Assembly: GCA_027456925.1 (NCBI GenBank)
Contig: DAIDTZ010000172.1
Span: forward strand, 1 to 23,402
DNA length: 23,402 nt
Direction: 5' to 3'
From: Nitrospirota bacterium
GTDB taxonomy: Bacteria > Nitrospirota > UBA9217
Below, piece by piece: positions 1-7,644 of this stretch (its first letter is position 1; each line of letters opens with the position of its first letter). Position numbers and translations under genes: made by a program. The notes below the pieces were generated by a model. That model saw nothing but the letters and a program-made list of their open reading frames with translations, ran no database searches and was not told the DNA's origin.

Positions 1-42
1 CTTTTAAATCGATTGCAGGAATGATTATCATAAAAAAAACTC

Positions 43-122
43 AGTAGCAAGGGGCAAGGGGAGGCAAAGGCTTTTGACGTCCCTTGCCCCTTGCTACTTG
101 ACCCTTGACCCAGGCCCCTTGC
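43..122. repeat. Heptamer repeat with 18-bp inverted arms, also the likely hisH terminator
   Basis: Left arm (43-60) and right arm (81-98) are perfect 18-bp complements around a 20-nt loop. Both arms are built of 7-bp units such as CAAGGGG and CCCTTGC, and the units run on in register to about 122 (CCCTTGA, CCCAGGC). Read on the minus strand, the hairpin lies just downstream of the hisH stop and is followed by eight T (complement of 32-39). It therefore has the form of an intrinsic terminator built from repeat sequence. Termination is inferred; the stem, loop and T tract are seen directly. Confidence 0.8.
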
Positions 123-124
123 CC

Positions 125-763
125 CTACCCTTTCTGTTCTCCAAACCGCTTCAAGATCGACAGGCCCAGGGCTTGGCTCTTCTCCGGGTGAAACTGGGCC
201 GCAAAGATGTTGTCCTTCCAGATGCTCGATACGAAGTCGAAGCCATAGTTGGTTGTTGTGGCGATGACGCTCTTGTCTTCGGGTACAACATGGAATGAAT
301 GAACAAAGTAAAAGTTACTGTGGTCCGGAACATCCTGGAGCGCCGGAGCACGCCGCTTGATTGAGATGGAGTTCCACCCCATGTGGGGGACCTTCAGATT
401 GTCGATTGGAGACTGTCGATTTTCGAATGCAGGTCCTTTAAAGCGGACCACGCGGCCCTTGATGATGTCGAGGCCCTTCGAGATCCCGAATTCCTCGCTT
501 TCGGTGAACAGCAGCTGGAGCCCCAGGCAGATGCCTAAGAACGGCTTGCCCGAATTGATGCTCGCCTGCACAACGTCGACAAGCCCGTACTCACGGAGGT
601 TCCGCATGCAGTCCGGGAATGCGCCCACGCCGGGCAGGACCACTTTCGATGCGCTCAAGATCGTTTTTGCATCGCCCGTGACCACGGCCTCGTGGCCCAT
701 GCGTTCGAAGCCCTTCTGCACGCTCCGTAAATTGCCCATTCCGTAATCAATAATCGCTATCAT
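125..763 (-). CDS. hisH: Imidazole glycerol phosphate synthase, glutaminase subunit HisH
   Basis: HisH hydrolyses glutamine and passes ammonia to HisF in the fifth step of histidine synthesis. The 212-aa protein starts MIAIIDYGMGNLRS, the standard HisH N-terminus. It shows the nucleophile motif GICLGLQLLF and the His/Glu pair in QFHPEKS, so the class I amidotransferase triad is present. The start at 763 is chosen over the longer frame to 820 because it matches the family and has GGAG 8 nt upstream; the extension runs into repeat DNA. Between VVRFKG and LKVPHMGWN there are about 11 extra residues (AFENRQSPIDN) encoded by a 7-bp-periodic tract at 397-431, which looks like a repeat insertion. 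It is last in the his segment here; hisA and hisF would lie outside the window. Confidence 0.95.
   Translation of the reverse strand: MIAIIDYGMGNLRSVQKGFERMGHEAVVTGDAKTILSASKVVLPGVGAFPDCMRNLREYGLVDVVQASINSGKPFLGICLGLQLLFTESEEFGISKGLDIIKGRVVRFKGPAFENRQSPIDNLKVPHMGWNSISIKRRAPALQDVPDHSNFYFVHSFHVVPEDKSVIATTTNYGFDFVSSIWKDNIFAAQFHPEKSQALGLSILKRFGEQKG
397..431. repeat. Five heptamer units inside the hisH coding sequence
   Basis: On the plus strand this stretch divides exactly into five 7-bp units, each beginning GA and each close to GATTGTC (the first is GATTGTC, the third GACTGTC). It encodes the residues that appear to be extra in HisH, just before the conserved PHMGWN motif, and the reading frame stays open. 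Organisation matches the intergenic heptamer arrays elsewhere in the window. Confidence 0.7.
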
Positions 764-810
764 ATAAAGACTCCGTCGCGCAGGCTGGGAAAAGAGCGGG
801 TGGAGAGAGT

Positions 811-870
811 CAAGTGGCAAGGGGCAAGCAGCAAGGGGAGGAATTAAACCTTGCTACTTGCTACTCTTAG
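811..870. repeat. Heptamer repeat between hisB and hisH
   Basis: The left arm (811-838) is four 7-bp units: CAAGTGG, CAAGGGG, then CAAGCAG and CAAGGGG. The right arm (850-870) is CTTGCTA twice followed by CTCTTAG. The arms are largely complementary and flank an AT-rich loop. This is the same unit family as at 43-122 and 9833-9886. The array fills most of the 125-bp gap. Confidence 0.75.
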
Positions 871-888
871 CCTGTTATTTCTCCTTGT

Positions 889-1479
889 TTATATCTTTCC
901 CTTGGTCGAGAGCACGCCCTTGATCCGGGGATCAACGCTTGTGGCCTGGTCCAGGGCGCGGCCGAAGGCCTTGAAAATGCCTTCGAGCATGTGGTGGACG
1001 TCGCGGCCGTAGAGGAGGCGGATGTGGAGGTTCATGCCTGCGTGGTTGGATACGGAGCGGAAGAAATCCTCAACAAGTCCGGGGTCGAAGTCCTTGAGTT
1101 TGTACTTCTTCGGCAAATCCAGTTGATACACGAGGTACGGCCTGCCGGAAAGGTCCATGACCACCTGCGCAAGCGTCTCGTCCATGGGCACCGTTGCTTC
1201 TCCGTAGCGGCGGATCCCCTTACTGTCGCCCAGCGCTTTCTTGAGCGCCTGTCCGAAGGCAATGCCCAGGTCTTCCACCGTGTGATGATCGTCGATCTCA
1301 GTATCTACCTTTGCCCTGATCGTCAGGTCAAAAAAGCCGTGCTTGGCAATGTGGGAGAACATGTGGTCCATGAACGGCACCGACGTTTTGATGCTATACT
1401 GGCCAATACCGTCGAGGTTTAACGCTATTTTGATGTCCGTCTCTTTGGTCTTGCGTTCGATCGTTGCTTTGCGAGGCAT
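889..1479 (-). CDS. hisB: Imidazoleglycerol-phosphate dehydratase HisB
   Basis: HisB removes water from imidazole glycerol phosphate to give imidazole acetol phosphate, the step before HisC. The 196-aa product is the usual length for the monofunctional enzyme, with no N-terminal phosphatase domain. Visible family features are PFMDHMFSHIAKHG, the metal-binding motif DDHHTVEDLGIAFG, and the second His-rich motif near the C-terminus (RDVHHMLEGIFKAFGRAL). The ATG at 1479 has AAAGGGGA just upstream. It lies between hisC and hisH on the same strand, with repeat arrays in both gaps. Confidence 0.96.
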   Translation of the reverse strand: MPRKATIERKTKETDIKIALNLDGIGQYSIKTSVPFMDHMFSHIAKHGFFDLTIRAKVDTEIDDHHTVEDLGIAFGQALKKALGDSKGIRRYGEATVPMDETLAQVVMDLSGRPYLVYQLDLPKKYKLKDFDPGLVEDFFRSVSNHAGMNLHIRLLYGRDVHHMLEGIFKAFGRALDQATSVDPRIKGVLSTKGKI

Positions 1480-1494
1480 AGGTCCCCTTTAAAA

Positions 1495-1553
1495 GATGCA
1501 AGATACAGGATGCACGATCCAAGATACATGTTCTGTATCCTGAATCCTGCATC
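1495..1553. repeat. Heptamer repeat between hisC and hisB
   Basis: The left arm (1495-1529) is five 7-bp units of the form GATNCAN, such as GATGCAA and GATACAG. The right arm (1533-1553) is three complementary units: CTGTATC, CTGAATC and CTGCATC. The arms face each other across a loop of about 3 nt, so the tract could fold into one long imperfect hairpin. Confidence 0.75.
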
Positions 1554-1557
1554 GTTT

Positions 1558-2640
1558 TCACTGCGTTGCCAATATCCTGCTCAACGTCATCAGGAATTCC
1601 TTATTCTCTTCCGGCGCGCCGATGGTCACCCGCAGGCAGTTTTTGAGCGGTCCGGGCTTGTTTACATTCTTGATCAGGATGCCAGCCTGTTTGAGTTTCC
1701 TATGGATGATCGATGCGTCCGCTTCGGTCCTTATCAGGATGAAATTGGTTTCCGAGGGATAGACCGTAACGCCGCGCAGCTTTGAAAAAACATTATAGAG
1801 CTTTTTTCGCTCTGAAATCAACAGGGAAATCTGGCGATTGAGAACATCACGGTGCTTAAGCGCACTCACGGCAACGGCCTGGGACAGACTGTTCATATTG
1901 TAGGGAAGCCGGATCTTGTTGAGCTCATTCACGAGGCTTTCTGAGGCGGTCAGCACGCCCACCCGGAGGCCGGCAAAGCCGATCTTCGAAAGCGTCCGGA
2001 GAATGATCATGTTCGGATACTTTTTCAGCAAAGGCAGCTAGGATTTTCCGGAGAAACTGTAGTAAGCTTCGTCAATGACGATTGCTGCATTGACATTATC
2101 CAGGATCTTCCGAACTGCTTTGTCCGAGAACCGGTTTCCCGTGGGGTTGTTCGGACAGGCAAGGAAGAGCACCTTCGCCCTGCTCGCCTTCGCCTTTTTG
2201 ATGATCAGCTCTGCATCGAGATCGAAGTCAGCGTCGAGCGGTACGGAAACGACTTTCTGAGCGAGCGCCCGCGCCGTAATATCATACATGGCAAAGGTCG
2301 GCGCCGGAACCAGCACCGGACCGCCGAAAGCGAGGATGATCGTCTGGATCAGTTCGTCCGAGCCGTTGCCGAGCATCATCCGCTCTGGCTTCATCCTCCA
2401 GAGAGAGGCAATCGCCTTCTTCAGTTCTTTGGCCGAAGGATCGGGGTAGAGGTTGATCGGGGAGTTTTTTACAGCAGCAGCAATTTCACTGCGCACTGCC
2501 GGGGGCAGGGAAAAGGGATTTTCCATTGCATCAAGCTTGATGCGAACCTTTGTTTCGTCCACGTGGTACGCCGCAAGTTTGCGCACCTGCGGCCTGATGA
2601 GCGCGGTGATATCTTTTGATTGAGAAGGAATCTTTTTCAT
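1558..2640 (-). pseudogene. hisC: Histidinol-phosphate aminotransferase HisC, interrupted by an in-frame amber codon
   Basis: HisC is the PLP-dependent aminotransferase that makes histidinol phosphate. The N-terminal part begins MKKIPSQSKD (ATG at 2640) and carries NLYPDPS, LGNGSDELIQ, CPNNPTGN and the PLP-contact region VIDEAYYSFSGKS. It then hits TAG at 2038-2040. The same frame continues without any indel as LPLLKKYPNM and contains the PLP lysine motif RTLSKIGFAGLRVG and the normal C-terminus. Together the parts are 360 codons, normal for HisC. A truncated product would lack the catalytic lysine. The downstream half could only start at a weak TTG (2031). This may be a real nonsense mutation, a sequencing error, or suppressed in vivo. 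The start is set by family alignment; its ribosome-binding site is weak. Confidence 0.85.
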
Positions 2641-2802
2641 AACAGCAGCAATATACAAGAATTGACGGCCCTGTACAAGGGAAAATCGCATCGAAGGAAA
2701 GGTGAAAGGCTCTTCTTTTCGCATTCTCGAAGCCGATCAGCGATCCGGGCCGCTTTGGCGATGCACTGCGGGAATTCCTTAGAAGTGCGGAGGGTTCGCA
2801 AC

Positions 2803-2828
2803 AAAAAAAAGGCGGCCAATTGGCCGCC
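2803..2828 (-). terminator. Intrinsic terminator after hisG
   Basis: The palindrome at 2811-2828 has a 7-bp GC stem, GGCGGCC and GGCCGCC, around AATT. On the minus strand it is followed by eight T (complement of 2803-2810). It begins 8 nt past the hisG stop, so it should end transcription coming from hisD and hisG. hisC-hisB-hisH would then need their own promoter or read-through. Confidence 0.9.
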
Positions 2829-2836
2829 CGTGCGTT

Positions 2837-3760
2837 TTAGGGAATGACTTTGTTCAAGGGATACTCTACGATCCCCGAGGCGCCCCGCCGTTTAAGTCTG
2901 GGGATAAGGTCCCGGGCCAGCTTCTCATCCAGGATCACTTCGAGGCTCACCCAGGCAGGATCGGTCTGGTGTGATATCGTCGGCGCGTGCATGGAGGGAA
3001 GCAGGCCGCAGATCTCATCGAGATTCGCCTTGGGCGCGTTCATCTTCAGTCCGACTTTTTCCTCCGCGGAGAGCGCGCCCTGGAGCAGCATGGCCATGTT
3101 CTCGATCTTCTTCCGTTTCCACGGATCGGCCCAGGCCTTTTTGTTCGCGATCAGGCGGGTGGTGGATTCGAGCATGACTTCCACGATCCGGAGCTTGTTC
3201 GCCTTGAGCGAGGAGCCGGTTTCGGTCAACTCGACGATCGCATCGGCAAGCCGGGGCGGCTTCACTTCCGTTGCGCCCCAGGAAAATTCGATGTCGGCAA
3301 CGACTCCCCTGGATTTGAGGTATCGTTTCGTATACCCAACGAGCTCGGTGGCGACGCGTTTGCCCTTCAGGTCCTTCACGGACTTGATCGGAGAGTCCTC
3401 AGGCACGGCAACGACCCAGCGGACCGGGTTCAGACCGCCCTTGGCATACCGAAGCTCGGCGATTTCCACCACGTCGGCGTTCTGCTCGAGGATCCAGTCC
3501 TTGCCCGTAAGCCCCACGTCGAAGATGCCGTGGTCGACGTAGCGGGCCATCTCCTGCGCCCGGACCAGCGTGCAGTCGATGTTCTGATCGTCAATGGTCG
3601 GGTAATAGCTCCGCGAGCTGACCTGGACGCGGTAGCCGGCTTTGTTGAAAAGCTTGAAAGTCGATTCCTGCAGGCTGCCTTTGGGCAGGCCCAGCTTGAG
3701 CTTGGGCATCGTCGGCTGAGCGCCCGCCTTCGTTGCTTTGGTCTTTGTTTTTGTAGGCAT
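2837..3760 (-). CDS. hisG: ATP phosphoribosyltransferase HisG, long form
   Basis: HisG joins ATP and PRPP in the first committed and feedback-controlled step of histidine synthesis. The 307-aa protein has the catalytic bilobed part (LKLGLPKGSLQ, DIGVTG-like DVGLTGKDWI, and ELTETGSSLKAN for PRPP binding). It also has a C-terminal extension of about 80 residues ending SGIVEYPLNKVIP, the regulatory domain of the long form that does not need HisZ. ATG at 3760 is preceded by AAGGAG at good spacing, so the Lys/Thr-rich N-terminal tail of about 17 residues before MPKLKLGLP is probably translated. It lies 111 bp downstream of hisD and is followed at once by a terminator. Confidence 0.96.
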   Translation of the reverse strand: MPTKTKTKATKAGAQPTMPKLKLGLPKGSLQESTFKLFNKAGYRVQVSSRSYYPTIDDQNIDCTLVRAQEMARYVDHGIFDVGLTGKDWILEQNADVVEIAELRYAKGGLNPVRWVVAVPEDSPIKSVKDLKGKRVATELVGYTKRYLKSRGVVADIEFSWGATEVKPPRLADAIVELTETGSSLKANKLRIVEVMLESTTRLIANKKAWADPWKRKKIENMAMLLQGALSAEEKVGLKMNAPKANLDEICGLLPSMHAPTISHQTDPAWVSLEVILDEKLARDLIPRLKRRGASGIVEYPLNKVIP

Positions 3761-3782
3761 AGAATGCTCCTTGGTAATCGAG

Positions 3783-3865
3783 GAGCCAGGAGCCAGGAGC
3801 CAGGAGTCAGGAGAACGAATTTTGTTTCTCGTCTGACTTCTGTCTTCTGTCTTCTGACTTCTGCA
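3783..3865. repeat. Heptamer repeats between hisD and hisG
   Basis: Two different 7-bp arrays sit side by side. At 3783-3810 GAGCCAG occurs three times, then GAGTCAG. At 3831-3865 the units are GTCTGAC, TTCTGTC (twice), TTCTGAC and TTCTGCA. The second array is the reverse complement of the GACAGAA array at 13747-13774 between petB and petD. Confidence 0.8.
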
Positions 3866-3871
3866 GTATAA

Positions 3872-5164
3872 TTATTTTTTCGTCATCCTTACGCGTATCG
3901 TGTTCCCATGCGCTTCCAGGCCTTCTACGTCCGCGATCTGCATGATGGCCTCTCCGACCTTGTCCAGCCCTTCCCGGGTGTAGAAGATCAAGTTGGACTT
4001 TTTCATGAAGCTGTCCGTGGACAGGGGAGAAAAGAACCGCGCCGTCCCTCCCGTGGGGAGCACGTGGTTCGGGCCCGCGATGTAGTCGCCCACCGACTCG
4101 GGCGTATAATGCCCCAGAAAAATCGCTCCGGCATTCTTGATCTGCGCCAACAGTTCGAAAGGCTTCTCCACGGCGAGTTCCAGGTGTTCAGGAGCGATGG
4201 AGTTCGAGACTTCCGCAGCATCCAGCAGACTGCCGACAATAACAATTGCGCCGAAGCGGTCGATGGCCTTGCGGGCGATCTCTTTCCGCGCCAGGTTCGC
4301 GAGCTGGCGTTCAACTTCCGCATCCACCTTCTCGGCAAGCGCGCGCGAGGTCGTCACGAGAATGGCTGATGCGAGCTCGTCGTGTTCAGCCGGCGAAAGG
4401 AGATCGGAGGCGACGAACTCCGGGTTTGCCGAGTCGTCGGCGATGACCAGGATCTCGCTCGGCCCGGCGATCATGTCGATGTCCACCTGGCCGAAGACAT
4501 ACCGTTTTGCAGTGGCCACGTAGATATTGCCAGGACCTACGATCTTGTCAACCTTGGGGATCGACGCCGTGCCGTAGGCCATGGCCGCCACGGCCTGCGC
4601 TCCGCCGATCCGGTAAATCTCGCTCACCCCCGCGATGTCAGCCGCAACGAGGATATAGGGGTTCAGGCTCCCGCCGGGCGCCGGTGAACACATGACGAGA
4701 TGTTCCACGCCCGCCACCGTGGCCGGGATCACGTTCATGAGCACTGACGAGGGATAGCAGGCTTTGCCGCCCGGCACGTAGATCCCGGCGCTCCGTATCG
4801 GCCTTGCAAGCTGTCCCAGGATCACGCCGTCCGCCTCCTGGCTGACCCAGGAGCTCATTTTTTGTTTCTCATGGAAAGCGCGGATGTTCCGGGCGGCGAG
4901 TTTGAGAGCTTCCACCTTCTTCGGTTCCACGCGGGAGTAGGCTTCCTTGAGCTCTTCCAAGGACACCCTGAGGTCCTTGAGAGAAAGCTTCACCTTGTCG
5001 AACTTCTCGGTGTATTCCAGTATTGCGGGATCGCCCTCCTTGCGGACGCGCTCCACCACTTCCTTGACCGCAAGAGCGACCTCCTCGGTCGCGGTCTCGC
5101 CCCGGTTCACGATGCGCTTGAGTTCAATGCTGATGTCTTTCTGCTGTGAATCGATGATTTTCAT
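3872..5164 (-). CDS. hisD: Histidinol dehydrogenase HisD
   Basis: HisD is the zinc enzyme that oxidises histidinol to histidine in two NAD-dependent steps. From the ATG at 5164 the product is 430 aa, the usual length. Motifs include GGAQAVAAMAYGT, GPGNIYVATAKRY, the catalytic Glu326/His327 in APEHLEL, Asp360 in GDYIAGPNH and His419 in EAHGN. The first zinc motif reads LLSPAEHDE: proline 258 stands where the family normally has glutamine (Gln259 in E. coli), although the following histidine is kept. The start is supported by AAGGGG upstream; the longer frame extends into repeat DNA. hisD and hisG share strand and terminator. Confidence 0.96.
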   Translation of the reverse strand: MKIIDSQQKDISIELKRIVNRGETATEEVALAVKEVVERVRKEGDPAILEYTEKFDKVKLSLKDLRVSLEELKEAYSRVEPKKVEALKLAARNIRAFHEKQKMSSWVSQEADGVILGQLARPIRSAGIYVPGGKACYPSSVLMNVIPATVAGVEHLVMCSPAPGGSLNPYILVAADIAGVSEIYRIGGAQAVAAMAYGTASIPKVDKIVGPGNIYVATAKRYVFGQVDIDMIAGPSEILVIADDSANPEFVASDLLSPAEHDELASAILVTTSRALAEKVDAEVERQLANLARKEIARKAIDRFGAIVIVGSLLDAAEVSNSIAPEHLELAVEKPFELLAQIKNAGAIFLGHYTPESVGDYIAGPNHVLPTGGTARFFSPLSTDSFMKKSNLIFYTREGLDKVGEAIMQIADVEGLEAHGNTIRVRMTKK

Positions 5165-5174
5165 AAAACCCCTT

Positions 5175-5256
5175 AAATCTGCCGCTGAGGCGCGGAGACA
5201 CCGAGAAAACATGATTCCCGATCTTTTATTTTAGGATTCCTCCGTGTCTCCGTGGC
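5175..5256. repeat. Inverted GGAGACAC-type repeat between murA and hisD
   Basis: The sequence near 5178-5205 contains GCGGAGACACCGAG, and 5238-5256 contains the opposing form CCTCCGTGTCTCCGTGG. The pair forms an imperfect inverted repeat around an AT-rich centre. Related sequence occurs at 8728-8757 with 8864-8878, and at 13813-13838. This family has no clear 7-bp period. Confidence 0.65.
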
Positions 5257-5260
5257 TAAA

Positions 5261-6508
5261 TTATACTCGTTTGATATCCGCACCGAGGGCCGAAAGCTTC
5301 TGTTCGATGTTATCATACCCGCGGTCGAGGTGATAGATGCGCGATATGACGGTCTGGCCTTCGGCTGCAAGTCCGGCAAGGATAAGCGATGCGCTCGCGC
5401 GGAGGTCCGTTGCCATGACGGGCGCAGCGGACAGTTTTTGCACGCCTTTCACGATCGCCGTGCGGCCTTCTGCCTCGATATCGGCCCCCATTCTGCGGAG
5501 TTCCGCCACGTGCGTAAAACGGTTCTCGAAGATGGTCTCGTTGATCACGCTCGTGCCGTTGGCCAGGGTCATCAGGCTCATGATCTGCGCCTGCATGTCC
5601 GTGGGAAAGCCCGGGTATTCCAGCGTCTTGATATTTACCGGCTTGATCTGCGGTTTTCCGATAACGTGGATCGTATTGTCGCCAATAACGACTTCCGCGC
5701 CCGCTTCTTTTACTTTAGCAAGCACGGCATCGAGATGGCCGGGGAAACAGTTTTGGATGAGGATCGAACCGTTGGTGATTGCCGCGGCGACCACAAAGGT
5801 CCCTGTTTCGATCCGGTCTGGCATGACGGTGTAGTCCATGGGCTGAAGGCTCTTGACGCCCTGAATTTTGATAACGTCCGTTCCCGCGCCCTCGATTTTC
5901 GCTCCCATCCCGACGAGGGCGTTCGCGAGATCGGTGATCTCCGGCTCCCGCGCGGCGTTCTCGATGGTGGTCTCGCCTTCAGCGAGTGTTGCCGCCATCA
6001 TGATGTTTTCCGTGCCGGTCACGGTAATCGTGTCGAAATAAATATGGGCGCCGCGAAGCTTTTTGGCAGACGCCACGACGTAGCCATGCTCGATCTCGAC
6101 GGGCGCTCCGAGCTTTTCGAGACCCATGAGGTGCAGGTTGATGGGCCTGGCGCCGATGGCGCATCCGCCCGGGAGCGATACGCGGGCCTTGCCCATGCGA
6201 GCCACCAGGGGGCCGAGCACAAGCACCGAAGCACGCATGGTTCGCACGAGATCGTAGGGCGCCTCGGGATTATTGAGGCCGGTGGAATCGATAAGGATGT
6301 CGTGGTCCTGCCGCTCAAACGAGGTCCCCATGTTCTGGAGGATCCTTCCGAACGTGGTTACATCGGCCAGGCGCGGAACATTGGATATCCGGTGCTTTCC
6401 CGCGCACAAGAGGCCGGCGGCGAGGATCGGCAATGCCGCGTTCTTCGCGCCGCTGATAACGACTTCGCCGCGGAGTTTTTTACCGCCGTTGATGACAATT
6501 GTTTTCAT
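5261..6508 (-). CDS. murA: UDP-N-acetylglucosamine 1-carboxyvinyltransferase MurA
   Basis: MurA transfers enolpyruvate from PEP to UDP-GlcNAc, the first committed step of peptidoglycan synthesis, in the cytoplasm. The 415-aa product begins MKTIVINGGKKLRGEVVISGAKNAALP, with the Lys/Asn pair that binds substrate. It has the active-site loop PGGCAIGARP with Cys116, so a fosfomycin-sensitive type is expected. A GTG six codons upstream (6526) is an alternative, but MKT matches the family start. No good Shine-Dalgarno is seen at either. It lies between prmC and hisD, an order common in this kind of operon. Confidence 0.96.
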   Translation of the reverse strand: MKTIVINGGKKLRGEVVISGAKNAALPILAAGLLCAGKHRISNVPRLADVTTFGRILQNMGTSFERQDHDILIDSTGLNNPEAPYDLVRTMRASVLVLGPLVARMGKARVSLPGGCAIGARPINLHLMGLEKLGAPVEIEHGYVVASAKKLRGAHIYFDTITVTGTENIMMAATLAEGETTIENAAREPEITDLANALVGMGAKIEGAGTDVIKIQGVKSLQPMDYTVMPDRIETGTFVVAAAITNGSILIQNCFPGHLDAVLAKVKEAGAEVVIGDNTIHVIGKPQIKPVNIKTLEYPGFPTDMQAQIMSLMTLANGTSVINETIFENRFTHVAELRRMGADIEAEGRTAIVKGVQKLSAAPVMATDLRASASLILAGLAAEGQTVISRIYHLDRGYDNIEQKLSALGADIKRV

Positions 6509-6582
6509 TTTATTTTTAATAACCACGGGTCTCGCGAGGCGAGACGCACAGATGAATACGTATAAAGAATTTTAATTTTCCT

Positions 6583-6690
6583 TAAACTCACTCTCCTTCA
6601 AGGAGAGGGTTGGGGTGAGGTTGGGTTTGTTGCCGGCTCTTTTGAGACCTATCCCCACCTTGATCCTCCCCCTGAAGGGGAGGAAATGTG
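6583..6690. repeat. Two short hairpins of the CTCTCCTT / CCTCCCC type
   Basis: This tract in the 190-bp gap between prmC and murA has two small hairpins. CTCTCCT and AGGAGAG (6591-6607) are followed by GTTGGGGTGAGG. CCTCCCC and GGGGAGG (6665-6683) are preceded by CCTATCCCCACC. The two halves are related and face each other. It does not look like a terminator because no T tract follows on either strand. Confidence 0.6.
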
Positions 6691-6697
6691 AGTAAGC

Positions 6698-7570
6698 CTA
6701 TTTTTTTCTCGCAACAATGACCCGTTCAATTCCTGCCAGGTCCTTCAGAACATCGGGCTTATCAAATGTGCCATGTTCCCTCATCATATGCACAAGCGCT
6801 TCGGCCTGTCCCATTCCCATCTCCATGATAAGGGCGCCCTCACTTCTGAGAAATTCCGGCGCTTCGTCGATAATCCGCTGGTGAAGCTCCGTGCCGTTCT
6901 GTCCCGCAAGAAGCGCCATCCGCGGTTCGTGATCCCTGACCTCGGGCTGCAGTGTTGAGTACTCTTCCGAGGGGACATAGGGAGGGTTTGAAACCATGAT
7001 ATCAACCCGCGCCCGCAGGTCAAGTTCCTTCAGCGGTCCGAAAAGATCGCCTTCAAGGAACCGGACGCGGTCAGCGACAACGTGCCTGCGCGCGTTCTCT
7101 CGGGCCACGTCGAGGGCCTTTTCCGATTTGTCCGACGCAAAAAACCGGGCAGACGCCAGTTCTTTTGCCAGGCTGACGGCAATGCAGCCGGAGCCGGTGC
7201 AAAGGTCGAGGATTGTAAGCCGCGCGTCCTTGTTCGGAACAAGGGTAAGCGCTGTCTCGATGATCAGCTCGGTTTCAGGCCTCGGGATAAGGACGTCCCG
7301 CGTGACCAGGAAGTCCAGGCCCCAGAACTCCTGTTTCCCCAGGATGTACTGCAGCGGTTCGCGAAGCGCCCGGCGATCCACAGCCTGTTCAAAGAGCGCA
7401 CGGTGCTGTTCATCGACTGCTTCCTGCATGTGAGCCAGCAGCCAGGCGCGGTTTTTGCCCAGCGTATGACAGAGAAGGAGTTCCGCATCGAGCCGGCTGT
7501 TGGTTATGCCCGCTTCTGTAAAACGTTCAGAGGCCGTGTTTATAGTTTCAAAGAGAGTCACGTTAATCAC
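6698..7570 (-). CDS. prmC: Peptide chain release factor glutamine methyltransferase PrmC
   Basis: PrmC (HemK) methylates the glutamine of the GGQ motif in release factors, using S-adenosylmethionine. The 290-aa protein has the N-terminal helical domain that binds the release factor, then the methyltransferase fold. It shows the linker motif IPRPETE (~96), the SAM loop LDLCTGSGCIAVSLA (~121) and the catalytic NPPY at 195-198. It is directly downstream of its substrate gene prfA, a classic pairing. Two GTG codons (7570 and 7561) are possible starts; no ATG fits, and the region just upstream is repeat DNA, so the start is uncertain by a few residues. Confidence 0.95.
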   Translation of the reverse strand: MINVTLFETINTASERFTEAGITNSRLDAELLLCHTLGKNRAWLLAHMQEAVDEQHRALFEQAVDRRALREPLQYILGKQEFWGLDFLVTRDVLIPRPETELIIETALTLVPNKDARLTILDLCTGSGCIAVSLAKELASARFFASDKSEKALDVARENARRHVVADRVRFLEGDLFGPLKELDLRARVDIMVSNPPYVPSEEYSTLQPEVRDHEPRMALLAGQNGTELHQRIIDEAPEFLRSEGALIMEMGMGQAEALVHMMREHGTFDKPDVLKDLAGIERVIVARKK

Positions 7571-7637
7571 AGTTTTTAGTTTTGAGTTTAAAGTTAATAG
7601 ACAGCAGCAAAAACTGCGAACTCAAAACTCAAAACTG
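7571..7637. repeat. AT-rich heptamer repeat between prfA and prmC
   Basis: The left arm (7571-7598) is four 7-bp units, AGTTTTT, AGTTTTG, AGTTTAA and AGTTAAT. The right arm (7610-7637) is AAAACTG, CGAACTC, AAAACTC and AAAACTG. The arms are complementary in register, so the whole gap could fold as a hairpin. Confidence 0.8.
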
Positions 7638-7644
7638 AGAACAA

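Noticed and set aside
2038..2040. Pyrrolysine or other recoding at the hisC amber codon
   Set aside because: There is no family precedent for a modified residue at this place in HisC and no pyl gene in view. Mutation, sequencing error or suppression are simpler.
3783..3865. CRISPR-like array because of tandem repeats
   Set aside because: The units are 7 bp with no spacers, and no cas genes are present.
5252..6565. Long open frame of 437 codons antisense to murA
   Set aside because: It mirrors murA, has no family-like motifs, and its existence follows from the GC-rich codon use of the real gene. The same holds for the long antisense frames over hisG (2987-3871), the DUF1385 gene (8762-9748) and secA (22455-23312).
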